64,000 nt of DNA. Source: an uncultured Flavobacteriaceae bacterium. GTDB lineage: Bacteria > Bacteroidota > Bacteroidia > Flavobacteriales > Flavobacteriaceae. A program made the position numbers and the translations under genes. The stretch is taken from contig CANLCJ010000021.1 of assembly GCA_947489085.1 (NCBI GenBank), positions 1 through 64,000 on the forward strand. Direction: 5' to 3'. Below the pieces are notes generated by a model that did not search any database, was not told the DNA's origin, and saw only the letters and a program-made list of their open reading frames with translations. Shown here one piece after another: positions 35,687-45,335 of the stretch; position 1 is the first letter of the stretch; each line of letters begins with the position of its first letter.

Positions 35687-35731
35687 CAGGACAGAACAGG
35701 ATACACCTAGTGTTTTTAAAACTTATTTTTA
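35687..35731 (+). promoter_or_regulatory. Regulon promoter D (sulfatase-rhamnosidase gene)
   Basis: Direct repeats CAGGACAGAA (35687-35696) and CAGGATACAC (35697-35706) precede TATTTTTA (35724-35731), one mismatch from TAnnTTTG. The 27-bp offset from the second repeat to the -7 box equals that of the three other sites. The leader to the ATG at 35781 is short, about 43 nt. Confidence 0.72.
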
Positions 35732-35780
35732 AGCCTTGTGAAATAAATGAGAACTCTTTAAAATTAATTCGAAAGCCAGT

Positions 35781-38700
35781 ATGTGCAAAAAAAGTTTTTT
35801 ACTAGTATTGTTTGGTGCTTTAAGCTGTTTTAGCAGTGTAGTTAAAGCTCAAAATAAGGGAACTAAAGATAAACCTAACATTATATTTATACTTACCGAC
35901 GATCAGCGTTTCGATGCTATAGGCTACGTAGGTAACAAATACGTACAAACACCAGAAATGGATGATTTGGCACGTAAAGGAACGTATTTTAATACAGCAA
36001 TTGTTACCACTCCTATTTGTGCTGCAAGTCGTGCAAGTATTTTAACAGGTTTGCATGAAAGAGCACATAATTTCAATTTTCAAACAGGAAATGTTAGAGA
36101 GGAGTACATGCAGAATTCTTACCCAACATTACTTAAAAATAATGGGTATTATACAGGTTTTTATGGTAAATATGGTGTAAGATATAATGATCTTGAAAAG
36201 CAATTCCATGAGTTTGAGTCTTACGACAGAAATAACCAATATAAAGACAGAAGAGGATATTACTATAAAACCTTAGACAAAGACACGGTACACTTAACGA
36301 GGTACACAGGCCAAAAAGCTTTAGATTTTATTGAAAACAACGGTAAAAACAATAAACCATTCTGTTTATCTTTAAGTTTTAGTGCGCCTCACGCACACGA
36401 TAAAGCTGTAGATCAATATTTCTGGCAAAAAACAACTGATGGTTTATTAACAGATACAACAATACCAGAACCAGAATTAGGAGACGATAAGTATTTCGAT
36501 GCGCAACCCAAATTTGTAAGAGATGGTTTTAATAGGCTAAGATGGACATGGCGATACGATACACCAGAGAAATACCAACACAGTTTAAAAGGATACTACA
36601 GAATGATTTCTGGAGTTGATCTAGAAATAAAGAAGATACGTAGCAAATTAAAAGAAAAAGGATTAGAAAAGAATACTGTTATTATTGTAATGGGAGATAA
36701 TGGATATTTTCTAGGGGAACGTCAGTTAGCAGGAAAATGGTTGATGTACGACAATTCTATTCGAGTACCTTTAATAGTGTTTGATCCTAGAGTTAATAAG
36801 CACCAAGATGTTAGCGACATGGCTTTAAATATAGATGTGCCTTATACAATAGCAGACGTTGCTGGCGTAAAAATACCAGACACGTGGCAAGGGAAAAGTT
36901 TAATGCCGATAGTGAAACAAGAAACTAATTCTATAGGAAGAGATACTATATTAATAGAGCACATTTGGGATTTTAGCGAAATACCTCCAAGTGAAGGCGT
37001 AAGAACTAAAAAATGGAAATATTTTAGATACGTAAACGATAAAACCGTAGAAGAACTTTACGATTTAGAAAAAGACCCTAAAGAAATTAAAAATTTAATA
37101 GGTAAGAAAAAATATAATACTGTTGCAAGCAAGTTAAGAACAAAATTAGATGCGCTTATTAAAAAGAACAGTAACGTTTATAGAGCAGCACCAACAGATT
37201 TAACGGTTGAATTAATTAGAGAACCAAGTACAGAAGTTAAAATTTTTGATACAAAACCTGAATTTGGGTGGACAGTGCCTTTGGGCTCTAAATTTCAATC
37301 TGCTTATCAAATTTTATTAGCGTCTTCAGAAGACATTATAAACGCCAACAATGGAGATGTATGGGACAGTCGTCAGGTAAGATCATCATTGTCTACAAAT
37401 GTGGAATACACTGGAAAACCTTTGGAGGTTGGTAAAACTTATTTTTGGAAGGTAAGAATCTGGGAACAAGACAATAGACTTGTAGATTATTCCAAAGCAC
37501 AAAAATTTACAGTAGGGCAAAGCGACAGTTATATTGTATCAACAGAAAATAAATTTGTTACCGATAAAATAAAACCTGTAAAGTTTGAAAAAAGAGGAGA
37601 TCGTTATGTAATAGATTTTGGCAAAGCTGCTTTTGCTACAATGAATTTTAATTACAACGCAACAAGACCACATACGTTAACAGTTCGAGTAGGTGAAATG
37701 GCTGATGATAAGGGTAACGTTAACAGAACACCGCCAAAGAAAAGTAACATTCGTTATCAAGAAATTAAAGTAGATGTTAAGCCTGGACAAACGCAGTACC
37801 AAATAAAAGTACAAACGGACGAAAGAAATACAAGAGCCAATAAAGCCATACCTTTACCAGAAGGTTTCCCACCTTTAGTACCGTTTAGATACGCAGAGTT
37901 AGAAGGAGCGCAAATAGAGTTGAAGGCAAACGATTTTGAACAACTAGCCTTCCACACCTATTGGGACGATGCAGCAAGTAGTTTTGAGAGCGACAACAAA
38001 ATATTAAACCAAGTATGGGATTTATGTAAATATTCCATAAAAGCAACTACATTCAATGGCTTATATGTAGATGGAGACAGAGAGCGTATACCTTACGAAG
38101 CAGATGCTTATTTAAATCAATTAAGCCACTACACAACAGACAGAGAGTTTGCGATAGCCAGACGTACCATAGAGTATTTTATGAAAAACCCAACCTGGCC
38201 TACAGAATGGCAGCAACACGTAGCGTTGTTAATTCATGCCGACTACATGTACACAGGTAACACAGAACTTATAGAACGCTATTACGAAGCTTTAAAACAT
38301 AAAACACTTTACGAATTATCTAACGAAGATGGACTTATAACATCAACCAAAGTCGACAAAGCTTTTATGAAAAAGTTAGGCTTTAGTGAAGGGTATAAAA
38401 AGCCATTAACAGATATAGTAGACTGGCCTTCAGCTAATTTTAATGGCAGTAAAACCAAAGGAGAGCGCGACGGTTTTGTGTTTAAGCCTTACAGTACTGT
38501 TATAAATGCTTTTTTCTATGAAAACATGAAAATAATGGCGCAGTTTGCTCAAATATTAGGAAAAACTCAAGAAGTTTTAGATTTTGAATTGAGAGCTGCC
38601 AAAGCGAAAAAAGCTGTAAATGAGCAGATGTTCGATAAAGAAAGAGGTATTTATGTAGACGGTATTGGTACAGACCACGCTTCTTTACACGCCAATATGA

Positions 38701-39311
38701 TGCCTTTAGCTTTTGGATTAGTTCCAGAAGAACATTTCGAGTCTGTGGTAAACTTTGTAAAGTCACGAAAAATGGCCTGTAGTGTATATGGTGCTCAATT
38801 TTTAATGGACGGCCTCTATAATGCAGGAGAAGAAGATTATGCTCTAGAACTTTTAAAGAGCAAATCAGACAGAAGTTGGTACAATATGATACGTATTGGT
38901 TCTACAATTACTCTAGAAGCTTGGGATAATAAGTATAAAAATAATCTAGATTGGAACCATGCATGGGGAGCTGTGCCAGCAAATGTAATTCCTAGAGGCT
39001 TATGGGGCATAAAACCAAAAACACCAGGATTTGGAATAGCCAGTATTAAACCGCAAATGAGTAAGTTAAAATCCAGCAGTATAACTGTACCAACAGTTAG
39101 AGGAGCTATAAAAGCACAATTTAAGCACAATGGCCCAAGGCTACAGACATATACTGTAGAAATTCCAGGTAACATGGTTGCAGAATTTTCTTTAAATAAT
39201 TTAGACGGAAAGGACTTTATTCATAACGGAGAAAAAGTACCATCTGCTTTTAAAACCATAAGATTGGATCCAGGAAAGCATACCATACAATTAAAAATTA
39301 ATTCGTTTTAA
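35781..39311 (+). CDS. Sulfatase (S1)-GH78 alpha-L-rhamnosidase fusion
   Basis: This 1176-residue exported fusion enzyme has a Sec signal peptide (to about residue 24, VVKAQ). Residues about 30-460 form a formylglycine sulfatase of family S1: metal ligands in FILTDDQR, the modification motif C80-A-A-S-R84, and [16 protein letters not shown]. Residues about 475-1170 are GH78: a fibronectin-like N-domain ([12 protein letters not shown]), then the (alpha/alpha)6 barrel with [16 protein letters not shown] (likely acid E768) and [20 protein letters not shown], and a C-terminal beta domain. Same-chain desulfation and rhamnose release fits rhamnose-3-sulfate in ulvan. A similar fusion is known from the Formosa agariphila ulvan locus (from memory). 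Confidence 0.92.
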   Translation: MCKKSFLLVLFGALSCFSSVVKAQNKGTKDKPNIIFILTDDQRFDAIGYVGNKYVQTPEMDDLARKGTYFNTAIVTTPICAASRASILTGLHERAHNFNFQTGNVREEYMQNSYPTLLKNNGYYTGFYGKYGVRYNDLEKQFHEFESYDRNNQYKDRRGYYYKTLDKDTVHLTRYTGQKALDFIENNGKNNKPFCLSLSFSAPHAHDKAVDQYFWQKTTDGLLTDTTIPEPELGDDKYFDAQPKFVRDGFNRLRWTWRYDTPEKYQHSLKGYYRMISGVDLEIKKIRSKLKEKGLEKNTVIIVMGDNGYFLGERQLAGKWLMYDNSIRVPLIVFDPRVNKHQDVSDMALNIDVPYTIADVAGVKIPDTWQGKSLMPIVKQETNSIGRDTILIEHIWDFSEIPPSEGVRTKKWKYFRYVNDKTVEELYDLEKDPKEIKNLIGKKKYNTVASKLRTKLDALIKKNSNVYRAAPTDLTVELIREPSTEVKIFDTKPEFGWTVPLGSKFQSAYQILLASSEDIINANNGDVWDSRQVRSSLSTNVEYTGKPLEVGKTYFWKVRIWEQDNRLVDYSKAQKFTVGQSDSYIVSTENKFVTDKIKPVKFEKRGDRYVIDFGKAAFATMNFNYNATRPHTLTVRVGEMADDKGNVNRTPPKKSNIRYQEIKVDVKPGQTQYQIKVQTDERNTRANKAIPLPEGFPPLVPFRYAELEGAQIELKANDFEQLAFHTYWDDAASSFESDNKILNQVWDLCKYSIKATTFNGLYVDGDRERIPYEADAYLNQLSHYTTDREFAIARRTIEYFMKNPTWPTEWQQHVALLIHADYMYTGNTELIERYYEALKHKTLYELSNEDGLITSTKVDKAFMKKLGFSEGYKKPLTDIVDWPSANFNGSKTKGERDGFVFKPYSTVINAFFYENMKIMAQFAQILGKTQEVLDFELRAAKAKKAVNEQMFDKERGIYVDGIGTDHASLHANMMPLAFGLVPEEHFESVVNFVKSRKMACSVYGAQFLMDGLYNAGEEDYALELLKSKSDRSWYNMIRIGSTITLEAWDNKYKNNLDWNHAWGAVPANVIPRGLWGIKPKTPGFGIASIKPQMSKLKSSSITVPTVRGAIKAQFKHNGPRLQTYTVEIPGNMVAEFSLNNLDGKDFIHNGEKVPSAFKTIRLDPGKHTIQLKINSF

Positions 39312-39327
39312 ACGAATTAGTTATTAT

Positions 39328-39379
39328 AATTAGCGATAAGAATAATTGATATTTCTATCAGTTATTCTTATCGCTAATT
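39328..39379 (+). terminator. Long hairpin after sulfatase-GH78 gene
   Basis: AATTAGCGATAAGAATAA (39328-39345) pairs perfectly with 39362-39379. The interior TGATA/TATCA extends the stem through one T-G wobble to about 24 bp with a TTTC loop. There is no T tract after the stem. It probably stabilises the 3' end or terminates with the help of the AT-rich context. A smaller palindrome, ATTCGTTT-T-AAACGAAT (39301-39317), overlaps the stop codon. Confidence 0.6.
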
Positions 39380-39577
39380 TGCTTTAAAAGCCATATAATA
39401 GTCTAACTTAGAGCTATTACACCAACCAACCAACTAAATAAATCTTCTCGAAATTTTATAAGATACGTGTTTTATAATACAAAAAAACAGTTCTATTTCG
39501 GACTGTATTGGCACTATCTTAACCAACAACCATACACTAAACTAAAAGGATAAGTAAAATTAAATTAAGAAAAAGAA

Positions 39578-41824
39578 ATGAAAAAAATCTATGTTTTAAT
39601 GTTTGCTTTTTTGGCAGTTCATGCTATTAAAGCACAAAATGTATTAGCTGTAGAATTAGATAATGCAACACAAGTGTCGGGAGAAGGCGAAGGTGGACTT
39701 TATTTTGCTGGAAATAGAAATCAGCAGTTCAGGTTTTCGCAACGTATAACACCACATGGAGACTGTTTGGATATTGTAAACGGATATGCTTTTGTAACTT
39801 GGTATAAAGGCGGTGTAGAATTTAGAAATTTAATGCTATCTAGAAAAAATCTGAATGAACCGAATTCAGAATGGGTTACCATAGAATTTCCGCACAAACA
39901 TGTGGGCATACGTGGTGAGTTTTTAAATGGAACGAACCCAGCTCGAGGAGACTCTCATAATACGGCGGCAATAGGTATAAGTACCATTGATAATACCATA
40001 CATATTATTTACGATATGCATTCTTATTCAAGAAACACTAGTGCGCCTTTTTTAGAAACAAGCTTTTTTAACTACACAGTATCCATGGCAAATGCTGCAT
40101 TTGTTCCAGATGAAGAATTCACGATCGATAAATTCCTAAACGCAGATACACAATACAAGCAAAATATGCTGAATAATCGTGAGAATTATGAGCGCATGAC
40201 CTATCCATTTTTAATGCGAGCAACAGATGGTAGCTTGATTGTGAGGTATAGACAAGGTGGCTCTGGAAATGGAGACATCCTATTTGCGCGTTATGATGGA
40301 ACAGAATGGTCAGACCATTGGACGTTTCATGATGGTACCCTAAGCGAACCAAATACGCAGAGTTTATATGGTGGAGAACGTTTTATAAACGGAAAATTCT
40401 ATGCGTGTTTTTCAATAAGATTTAATGTGTTTAGAAATTATTTTGCAAACAGTGGTTTTTATTTCGCATTTACCAATGATGGTGTACCAACATCCGAGAG
40501 CCAGTGGCTCAATGCAAACAATCAAGAATTTGATTTACCGTTTCAAAACCCAGATAATGAAGTTGCACCAGGTGTAAGCATTAAAGTAGCAGAACCATCA
40601 GATGATTATGGAACAGTTGATTTACCTCGTACAACTTTTGATCCAGCGTGGACTGTTACTGCCAGTGGAGCTATACATTTTGTGAATCGTGTAGATGGTA
40701 GAAATGTACATTATTACAGAGGCGCTGAAGCAACTGAATTTTCTAGTAATAATGGCGGACGTATCCCAAACCCACAAGTTAGAGGGAAAATGTTTAGTTA
40801 CGAAGACCAAGTATTTATGGTAGAACTATTAGGAGGTAGAGTAAATGTATTAACAACGCCAGAAGGAAAAGATGCTTGGAAAGTAGTATATACAGGATCA
40901 GAACCAACGCTTTACCAACATTTTAATGCGATTGTAGAAGGTGATAAGTTATATGTGTATTTAATGGAGAGAGGTAGTAATGTTGCAGGAGAAGGCGATT
41001 CCAGACCACTTTTCTTTCAAGAATTTTCATTATCTACAGAATTAGACACTAATCCAGCTGTAGTTAGAGCGCCAGATGTTATAGAAATAGAAGAAGCGCC
41101 AGAAGAACCTGCTAGAAATATTGTTGTAAGTATAGAAGCAGAAGATTTTGACAGCGGAGGTCAAGATGTATCTTATTTCGATAGAACTTCTGAAAACACA
41201 GGAAATGCTGGATATAGAACGGACGAAGCTGTAGACATAGAAGCTTCAGCAACAGCATCAGGAGGACGCGTGGTTACTATTTTTGAAGGTACAGAATATA
41301 TGGTATACACGTTCGATGTAGAAACGGCAGGTCAATACGATTTTATATTGACAGCTTCCGTAAGAACAAGAGACGACTCCATTATGGATATAGAGATAAA
41401 TGGAGAGCTTTTTGAAAACGTGCCAATAGTGAGAACAGGAGATTGGGATGTGTTTGAAGAAAACGTAATTCCAGACGTAACCTTAAATCAAGGACAAAAT
41501 ACAGTAAGATTAACCCAACGCAGATCGCAATCAAGCAGACCAGATAAGCTAGAGTTTGCGGCGTTATCTACATTAAATACTAACGATATAGAAGCTAATG
41601 CAGCTATAACCGTATTTCCTAATCCTAGTGAAGGTGTTTTTAACATCAGATCAAGACAAACAAATCTACAATATGCCTTAAGAAATATACAAGGTCAATT
41701 GGTAGATAGTGGTAATGTATCTAACAACCAAGTCGATTTTTCACAATTTAATACTGGAATTTACTTTTTAGAGTTAACAAATAATGCCAATATTAATACA
41801 GTAGAGAAGATTATCATTAAATAA
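39578..41824 (+). CDS. Secreted BNR_4 family protein, ulvan-lyase-like (copy 1)
   Basis: The 748-residue protein has a Sec signal peptide (to about residue 19, IKAQ). Residues about 25-480 match the BNR_4 seven-bladed propeller fold of PL24/PL25-type ulvan lyases. Two His spaced 21 residues apart (H127 in GDSHNT and H148 in YDMHSY), Tyr204/Tyr209 in NYERMTYP, and Arg in RYRQGGSGNGD are conserved with copy 2 and are the likely active site. A CBM6-like module follows (about 500-660, SIEAEDFDSGGQDVSYFD) and then a type IX secretion sorting tail (about 670-748, ITVFPNPSEG). Expected reaction: beta-elimination of rhamnose-3-sulfate/uronate chains outside the cell. The activity is inferred. Confidence 0.8.
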   Translation: MKKIYVLMFAFLAVHAIKAQNVLAVELDNATQVSGEGEGGLYFAGNRNQQFRFSQRITPHGDCLDIVNGYAFVTWYKGGVEFRNLMLSRKNLNEPNSEWVTIEFPHKHVGIRGEFLNGTNPARGDSHNTAAIGISTIDNTIHIIYDMHSYSRNTSAPFLETSFFNYTVSMANAAFVPDEEFTIDKFLNADTQYKQNMLNNRENYERMTYPFLMRATDGSLIVRYRQGGSGNGDILFARYDGTEWSDHWTFHDGTLSEPNTQSLYGGERFINGKFYACFSIRFNVFRNYFANSGFYFAFTNDGVPTSESQWLNANNQEFDLPFQNPDNEVAPGVSIKVAEPSDDYGTVDLPRTTFDPAWTVTASGAIHFVNRVDGRNVHYYRGAEATEFSSNNGGRIPNPQVRGKMFSYEDQVFMVELLGGRVNVLTTPEGKDAWKVVYTGSEPTLYQHFNAIVEGDKLYVYLMERGSNVAGEGDSRPLFFQEFSLSTELDTNPAVVRAPDVIEIEEAPEEPARNIVVSIEAEDFDSGGQDVSYFDRTSENTGNAGYRTDEAVDIEASATASGGRVVTIFEGTEYMVYTFDVETAGQYDFILTASVRTRDDSIMDIEINGELFENVPIVRTGDWDVFEENVIPDVTLNQGQNTVRLTQRRSQSSRPDKLEFAALSTLNTNDIEANAAITVFPNPSEGVFNIRSRQTNLQYALRNIQGQLVDSGNVSNNQVDFSQFNTGIYFLELTNNANINTVEKIIIK

Positions 41825-41848
41825 ACAACAGTTAATAGATTACAAAAA

Positions 41849-41886
41849 CAAAAAAACAGCTTAAATTAATTTAAGCTGTTTTTTTG
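41849..41886 (+). terminator. Terminator after BNR_4 copy 1
   Basis: A perfect palindromic stem centred at 41867/41868 (AACAGCTTAAAT paired to ATTTAAGCTGTT, extended by A and T runs) ends in T7. It is symmetrical and could act in both directions. The TTTG of the next promoter follows directly. Confidence 0.92.
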
Positions 41887-41919
41887 TTTGTATAAGTAAG
41901 CTTTTTTATGTTAACTTTG
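41887..41919 (+). promoter_or_regulatory. Canonical promoter of BNR_4 copy 2
   Basis: TTTG (41887-41890) and TAACTTTG (41912-41919), a perfect -7 box, are 21 bp apart. It has no CAGGAYA-type repeats, so this gene appears to be transcribed by the basal machinery, with a leader of about 120 nt to the ATG at 42047. Confidence 0.65.
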
Positions 41920-42046
41920 TATTATATCGATTTTTATTGTTTTTAAACGATGAAAATTAATTCGTATAATTATAAAATACATAACCACAAATTATTAAAT
42001 ACTTTTATAACTAATAGCCCTCCCCCAAATTTTTAAACTAAATCTC

Positions 42047-44167
42047 ATGAAAAAAAATTACCTACTATTGGGTTTAATTGTTGCAACATTATGGACAGTT
42101 AACGCCCAAAAACAGCTGTTACCAACGCTTATCGACAGCTCAAAATTAACCGACGATGGTCTCTATTACGATGGCGAACAAGGTGTAAACTATCAATTCT
42201 CTCAACGTATGTCTCCCCACGGTGATTGTATTGATATTATAAACGGATACGCTTTTTTAACCTGGTACAAAGGCGGCGTAAACTTCCGAAATGTAATGTT
42301 ATCCAGAAAAGATTTAAGTAATCCTAATTCAGATTGGGTAACCATAGAATTTCCACACCAACACGTAGGGCATCAAGGTACTAATCCAACGCGAGGCGAT
42401 TCTCATAACACCATAGCCATTGGTGTGAGCCCCATAGATGGCACAATACATATGTTGTATGATATGCATTCGTATACCTCGGCAAATTTGCCCAACGACT
42501 TTTTCAATTACTCTGTATCTAAAAAAAATATGGCATTTGTTCCTGATTCTGAATTTAACATAGATATTTTTAATGAAAAGCGTACGTTTTTAAAATCTGG
42601 TCAAAATTATGAAAGAGTAACTTATCCAATGCTGCACAGAGCAGATGATGGCAGTTTATTGGCTAGATTTAGGATAGGTGGTTCTGGTAATGGAGACATT
42701 ATGTTAGCCACTTACGATGGTACATCATGGTCTAACAATCTATTTTATTCAGACGGTTCTATACCCTTACCAAACAGATATAGCCTATATGGAGGAGAAA
42801 AATTTTTAAATGGAACGTTTTATTCTTGTTTTTCGATTAGATATGCTCAAAACAATACAATTACAAACCCTATGAGAGGCTATACTCTTAATAGTGGATT
42901 GTATTTTGCAGAAACTAATAGTTTACCAAGTCCATCGAGTGCATGGACAGATGCCAATGGCAATTCAGTATCGTTACCAATAGGAGTTCCAGATGCTATA
43001 AAAATTGCAGAACCAGGAGACGATTATGGCACCACTACAAATCCAAGAACAACTTACGATCCATCATTTACTGTAACAGAGAATAATGCAATTCATATTG
43101 TTACTCAAGTTGATGGTATAAACGTACATTATTATAGAGGCGAAGGCGAAACTGAATTTTCAAGCGCCTCAGGTGGTTTAATTCCAGATCCTGAAGTGCG
43201 TGGAGACGTATTTAGCTATAAAGATCACGTATTTATGGTAGAACTTATAGGAGGAAAACCAGTTATAAAATCGACAAAAGAAGGCACGAACGATTGGAAA
43301 GTAGTTTATTCTTCTTTAGGAGAAGCAGCAACGTTCTTGCATTTCGATGCATTTATAGAAGGCGATAAATTGTATGTGTATTTAATGGCTACAGGCTCTG
43401 GAGATGCCAGACCTTTACACATGCAAATTTTTGAATTATCTGAAGAAGACGCACCCAGCGAAAACGATCCAAACTTTATAAGAATTGAAGCAGAAGATTA
43501 CGATCAAGGCGGACAAAATGTTGGTTATTTCGATTCTACAGCTGGAAATTCTGGTGGTGTTTATAGAACAGACGATGTTGATATAGAAGGGAGTGATGCA
43601 GTCTCAAATGGATATTACGTTACCAATTATGCAGGTAATGAATGGATGCAATACACGTTTAATGTTGCTACAGCAGGAACTTACGATTTTGCAATCACGG
43701 CTGCGAATAGAAATAGAGACGATTCTACTATGGATATTCAAATTAACGACGTAGTGTACGAAGACGTACTAATAACACGTACGTTCGATTGGAATTTTTA
43801 TTTAGATACGAGAATACAAGACGTAGAATTACAACAAGGTACAAATACAGTAAGGTTAACTCAGCGAAGAGCCTTATCTAGTAGAATAGACAAATTCGAA
43901 TTTGGTACAGCAGCAACTTTAACTGCCAAAGATTTTGCTAATACAACGGTAGCTGTTTTTCCTAATCCAAGTACAGGGATATTCAACATTACGTCTAATG
44001 TGCTTAACTTAGAGTATGCTTTAGTAAATATACAAGGTCAAGCGATAGAAGAAGGAAGCGTATTGAATAATAAAGTAGACTTCTCAAAGCGCACGTCTGG
44101 AATTTATTTTCTGAGGCTTTCAAACAATACAGGAGAAAGTTTCGTGGAAAAATTGATAATTAAGTAA
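42047..44167 (+). CDS. Secreted BNR_4 family protein, ulvan-lyase-like (copy 2)
   Basis: The 706-residue paralogue of the gene upstream has the same plan: signal peptide (to about residue 20, VNAQ), propeller with RMSPHGDCIDIINGYAFLTW, the same two His 21 residues apart (GDSHNT, YDMHSY), YERVTYP and RIGGSGNGD, a CBM6-like module (IEAEDYDQGGQNVGYFD) and a type IX secretion tail (VAVFPNPSTG, ending VEKLIIK). The two genes clearly arose by tandem duplication and have diverged in loops, so they may differ in cut site or in mode of attack. It has its own promoter and terminator. Confidence 0.8.
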   Translation: MKKNYLLLGLIVATLWTVNAQKQLLPTLIDSSKLTDDGLYYDGEQGVNYQFSQRMSPHGDCIDIINGYAFLTWYKGGVNFRNVMLSRKDLSNPNSDWVTIEFPHQHVGHQGTNPTRGDSHNTIAIGVSPIDGTIHMLYDMHSYTSANLPNDFFNYSVSKKNMAFVPDSEFNIDIFNEKRTFLKSGQNYERVTYPMLHRADDGSLLARFRIGGSGNGDIMLATYDGTSWSNNLFYSDGSIPLPNRYSLYGGEKFLNGTFYSCFSIRYAQNNTITNPMRGYTLNSGLYFAETNSLPSPSSAWTDANGNSVSLPIGVPDAIKIAEPGDDYGTTTNPRTTYDPSFTVTENNAIHIVTQVDGINVHYYRGEGETEFSSASGGLIPDPEVRGDVFSYKDHVFMVELIGGKPVIKSTKEGTNDWKVVYSSLGEAATFLHFDAFIEGDKLYVYLMATGSGDARPLHMQIFELSEEDAPSENDPNFIRIEAEDYDQGGQNVGYFDSTAGNSGGVYRTDDVDIEGSDAVSNGYYVTNYAGNEWMQYTFNVATAGTYDFAITAANRNRDDSTMDIQINDVVYEDVLITRTFDWNFYLDTRIQDVELQQGTNTVRLTQRRALSSRIDKFEFGTAATLTAKDFANTTVAVFPNPSTGIFNITSNVLNLEYALVNIQGQAIEEGSVLNNKVDFSKRTSGIYFLRLSNNTGESFVEKLIIK

Positions 44168-44197
44168 AAAATAGTTATTAAAAAATAAATTGTAAAG

Positions 44198-44227
44198 GTG
44201 CCTGAAATTGATTCAGGCACTTTTTTT
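44198..44227 (+). terminator. Terminator after BNR_4 copy 2
   Basis: GTGCCTGAA (44198-44206) pairs perfectly with TTCAGGCAC (44212-44220) around ATTGA and is followed by T7. It closes the polysaccharide locus on its right side. Confidence 0.93.
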
Positions 44228-44430
44228 ATGTCAAAAATTAAGCGCCCAAAAATAGCATCTTTTTTAGGTTTATTTAATCATTAAACTTAGAATAAGTATT
44301 AACCTCTGTCGACAAGATTTCAACGCATAAGGGTAAGCAGATTACGATTTAAACAATCGATTTGGCAGTGTTAGTAAAAAAATAGAGGCTGTATATTCTT
44401 AAATGAGACAACTATATTTTAGAAACAAAA

Positions 44431-44462
44431 AAGAAGCAATACCAGATGTAGTATTGTTTCTT
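44431..44462 (-). terminator. Terminator of the leftward ArsC-like/HPF pair
   Basis: AAGAAGCAATAC (44431-44442) pairs with GTATTGTTTCTT (44451-44462) over 12 bp with one wobble. On the minus strand the stem is followed by TTTTTTGTTT, as expected for a terminator of the genes at 44608-45319. Confidence 0.7.
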
Positions 44463-44607
44463 TTATTATTTCAAAACAGGTATTGCGGTAGCGCACAAAA
44501 GATTTAATGTCTTAGAAGTTGGCCTTGAAATAGAACGTTTTATTTTTTCTAATAACTGCCTTATAGGTTTTCCCAGAAGTAGTAGTTACTTTTATAAAAG
44601 AGACATT

Positions 44608-45003
44608 TTAAGTGTTGTAAGGCTTAGATATCGCAGCCGAATCGTTTCCAATAAAGCGTTTAGCATTAGAGGGTTTTTTAATTTGCATAGCTTTACCTTC
44701 TGTAAATACAATAGCTCCGTCGAGAGCATCTGGATTTTCTCTTAAAATGGTTATGCAATCATTTTCGTCAAAATCTTCTACGTTGCCATCAATCTTTTCA
44801 GAGTTTAATAACGTTTTAATTGGAGTATCAAGTCTTTCTGCTAGTTCAGCCCATTGTGTTCCAGTTAAAGTTGTTTTCGTAATGTCTACGGCATTTAAAT
44901 GTTTTTCAGAAGCTTTTAGATACCCTAAAGTTTGCGTATCTGTATCGTTCTTGCTGTTAAAAACGCATGTCAATTCTCTTTTATCATCGCTAAATATCCC
45001 CAT
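44608..45003 (-). CDS. ArsC/Spx-like thioredoxin-fold protein without catalytic Cys
   Basis: The 131-residue protein resembles small ArsC-family proteins of Flavobacteriia: a CVFNSKNDTDTQTLGYLKA start, DITKTTLTGTQWAELAERL in the middle and an IVFTEGKAMQIKKPS end. The resolving CxxC or CX(n)R arsenate reductase site is not present; the single Cys is not in the usual loop. It lies directly behind the hibernation factor gene (1 bp between), so the two form an operon. A stress-related, non-reductase role is inferred. Confidence 0.7.
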   Translation of the reverse strand: MGIFSDDKRELTCVFNSKNDTDTQTLGYLKASEKHLNAVDITKTTLTGTQWAELAERLDTPIKTLLNSEKIDGNVEDFDENDCITILRENPDALDGAIVFTEGKAMQIKKPSNAKRFIGNDSAAISKPYNT

Positions 45004-45004
45004 A

Positions 45005-45319
45005 TTAATATGTTTTCATTTTATCTTTTCGTTTTCTTAATTGTGCAGTAAGTTCGTTTATTGTTTCTGAAACAGCATCATGAAACGTGCTATGAGAAGA
45101 TTCGGCAAATAGTCTTGGTCCAGGCGCGCTTAAACGAATACCACATTTCATCCCTGTTTCGTTAGATGTGGTGTTTTCAGTTTTAAAAAATACATCCGCA
45201 CGTATTACAAATTCGTAATGTTCAAATATAGTTTTCAGTTTATTCTTTGTAAAGTTTTCTAAAGTATCACTTGCTGTAACATCGTGATATTCGAAAATAA
45301 TAGAGTCCATAATTATCAT
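45005..45319 (-). CDS. hpf: Ribosome hibernation-promoting factor (HPF/RaiA family)
   Basis: The 104-residue protein belongs to the short HPF/YfiA family, which binds the 30S decoding region and stores ribosomes in stationary phase. Signs are the IIFEYHDVTASDTLENFTKN start, where residues target helix 1, and a basic C-terminus (LRKRKDKMKTY). A second ATG (residue 4, at 45310) is an equally good start. A perfect -7 box lies upstream on the minus strand at 45336-45343. Confidence 0.85.
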   Translation of the reverse strand: MIIMDSIIFEYHDVTASDTLENFTKNKLKTIFEHYEFVIRADVFFKTENTTSNETGMKCGIRLSAPGPRLFAESSHSTFHDAVSETINELTAQLRKRKDKMKTY

Positions 45320-45335
45320 ATTAAAGTGTCAAGTC

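Larger units (their letters stand above)
44168..44607. other. Gap between polysaccharide locus and housekeeping block
   Basis: There is no gene in this 440-bp gap. It has the terminator of BNR_4 copy 2 at the left and a second hairpin at 44431-44462 for the leftward genes. The middle is AT-rich with nothing recognisable. Confidence 0.6.
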
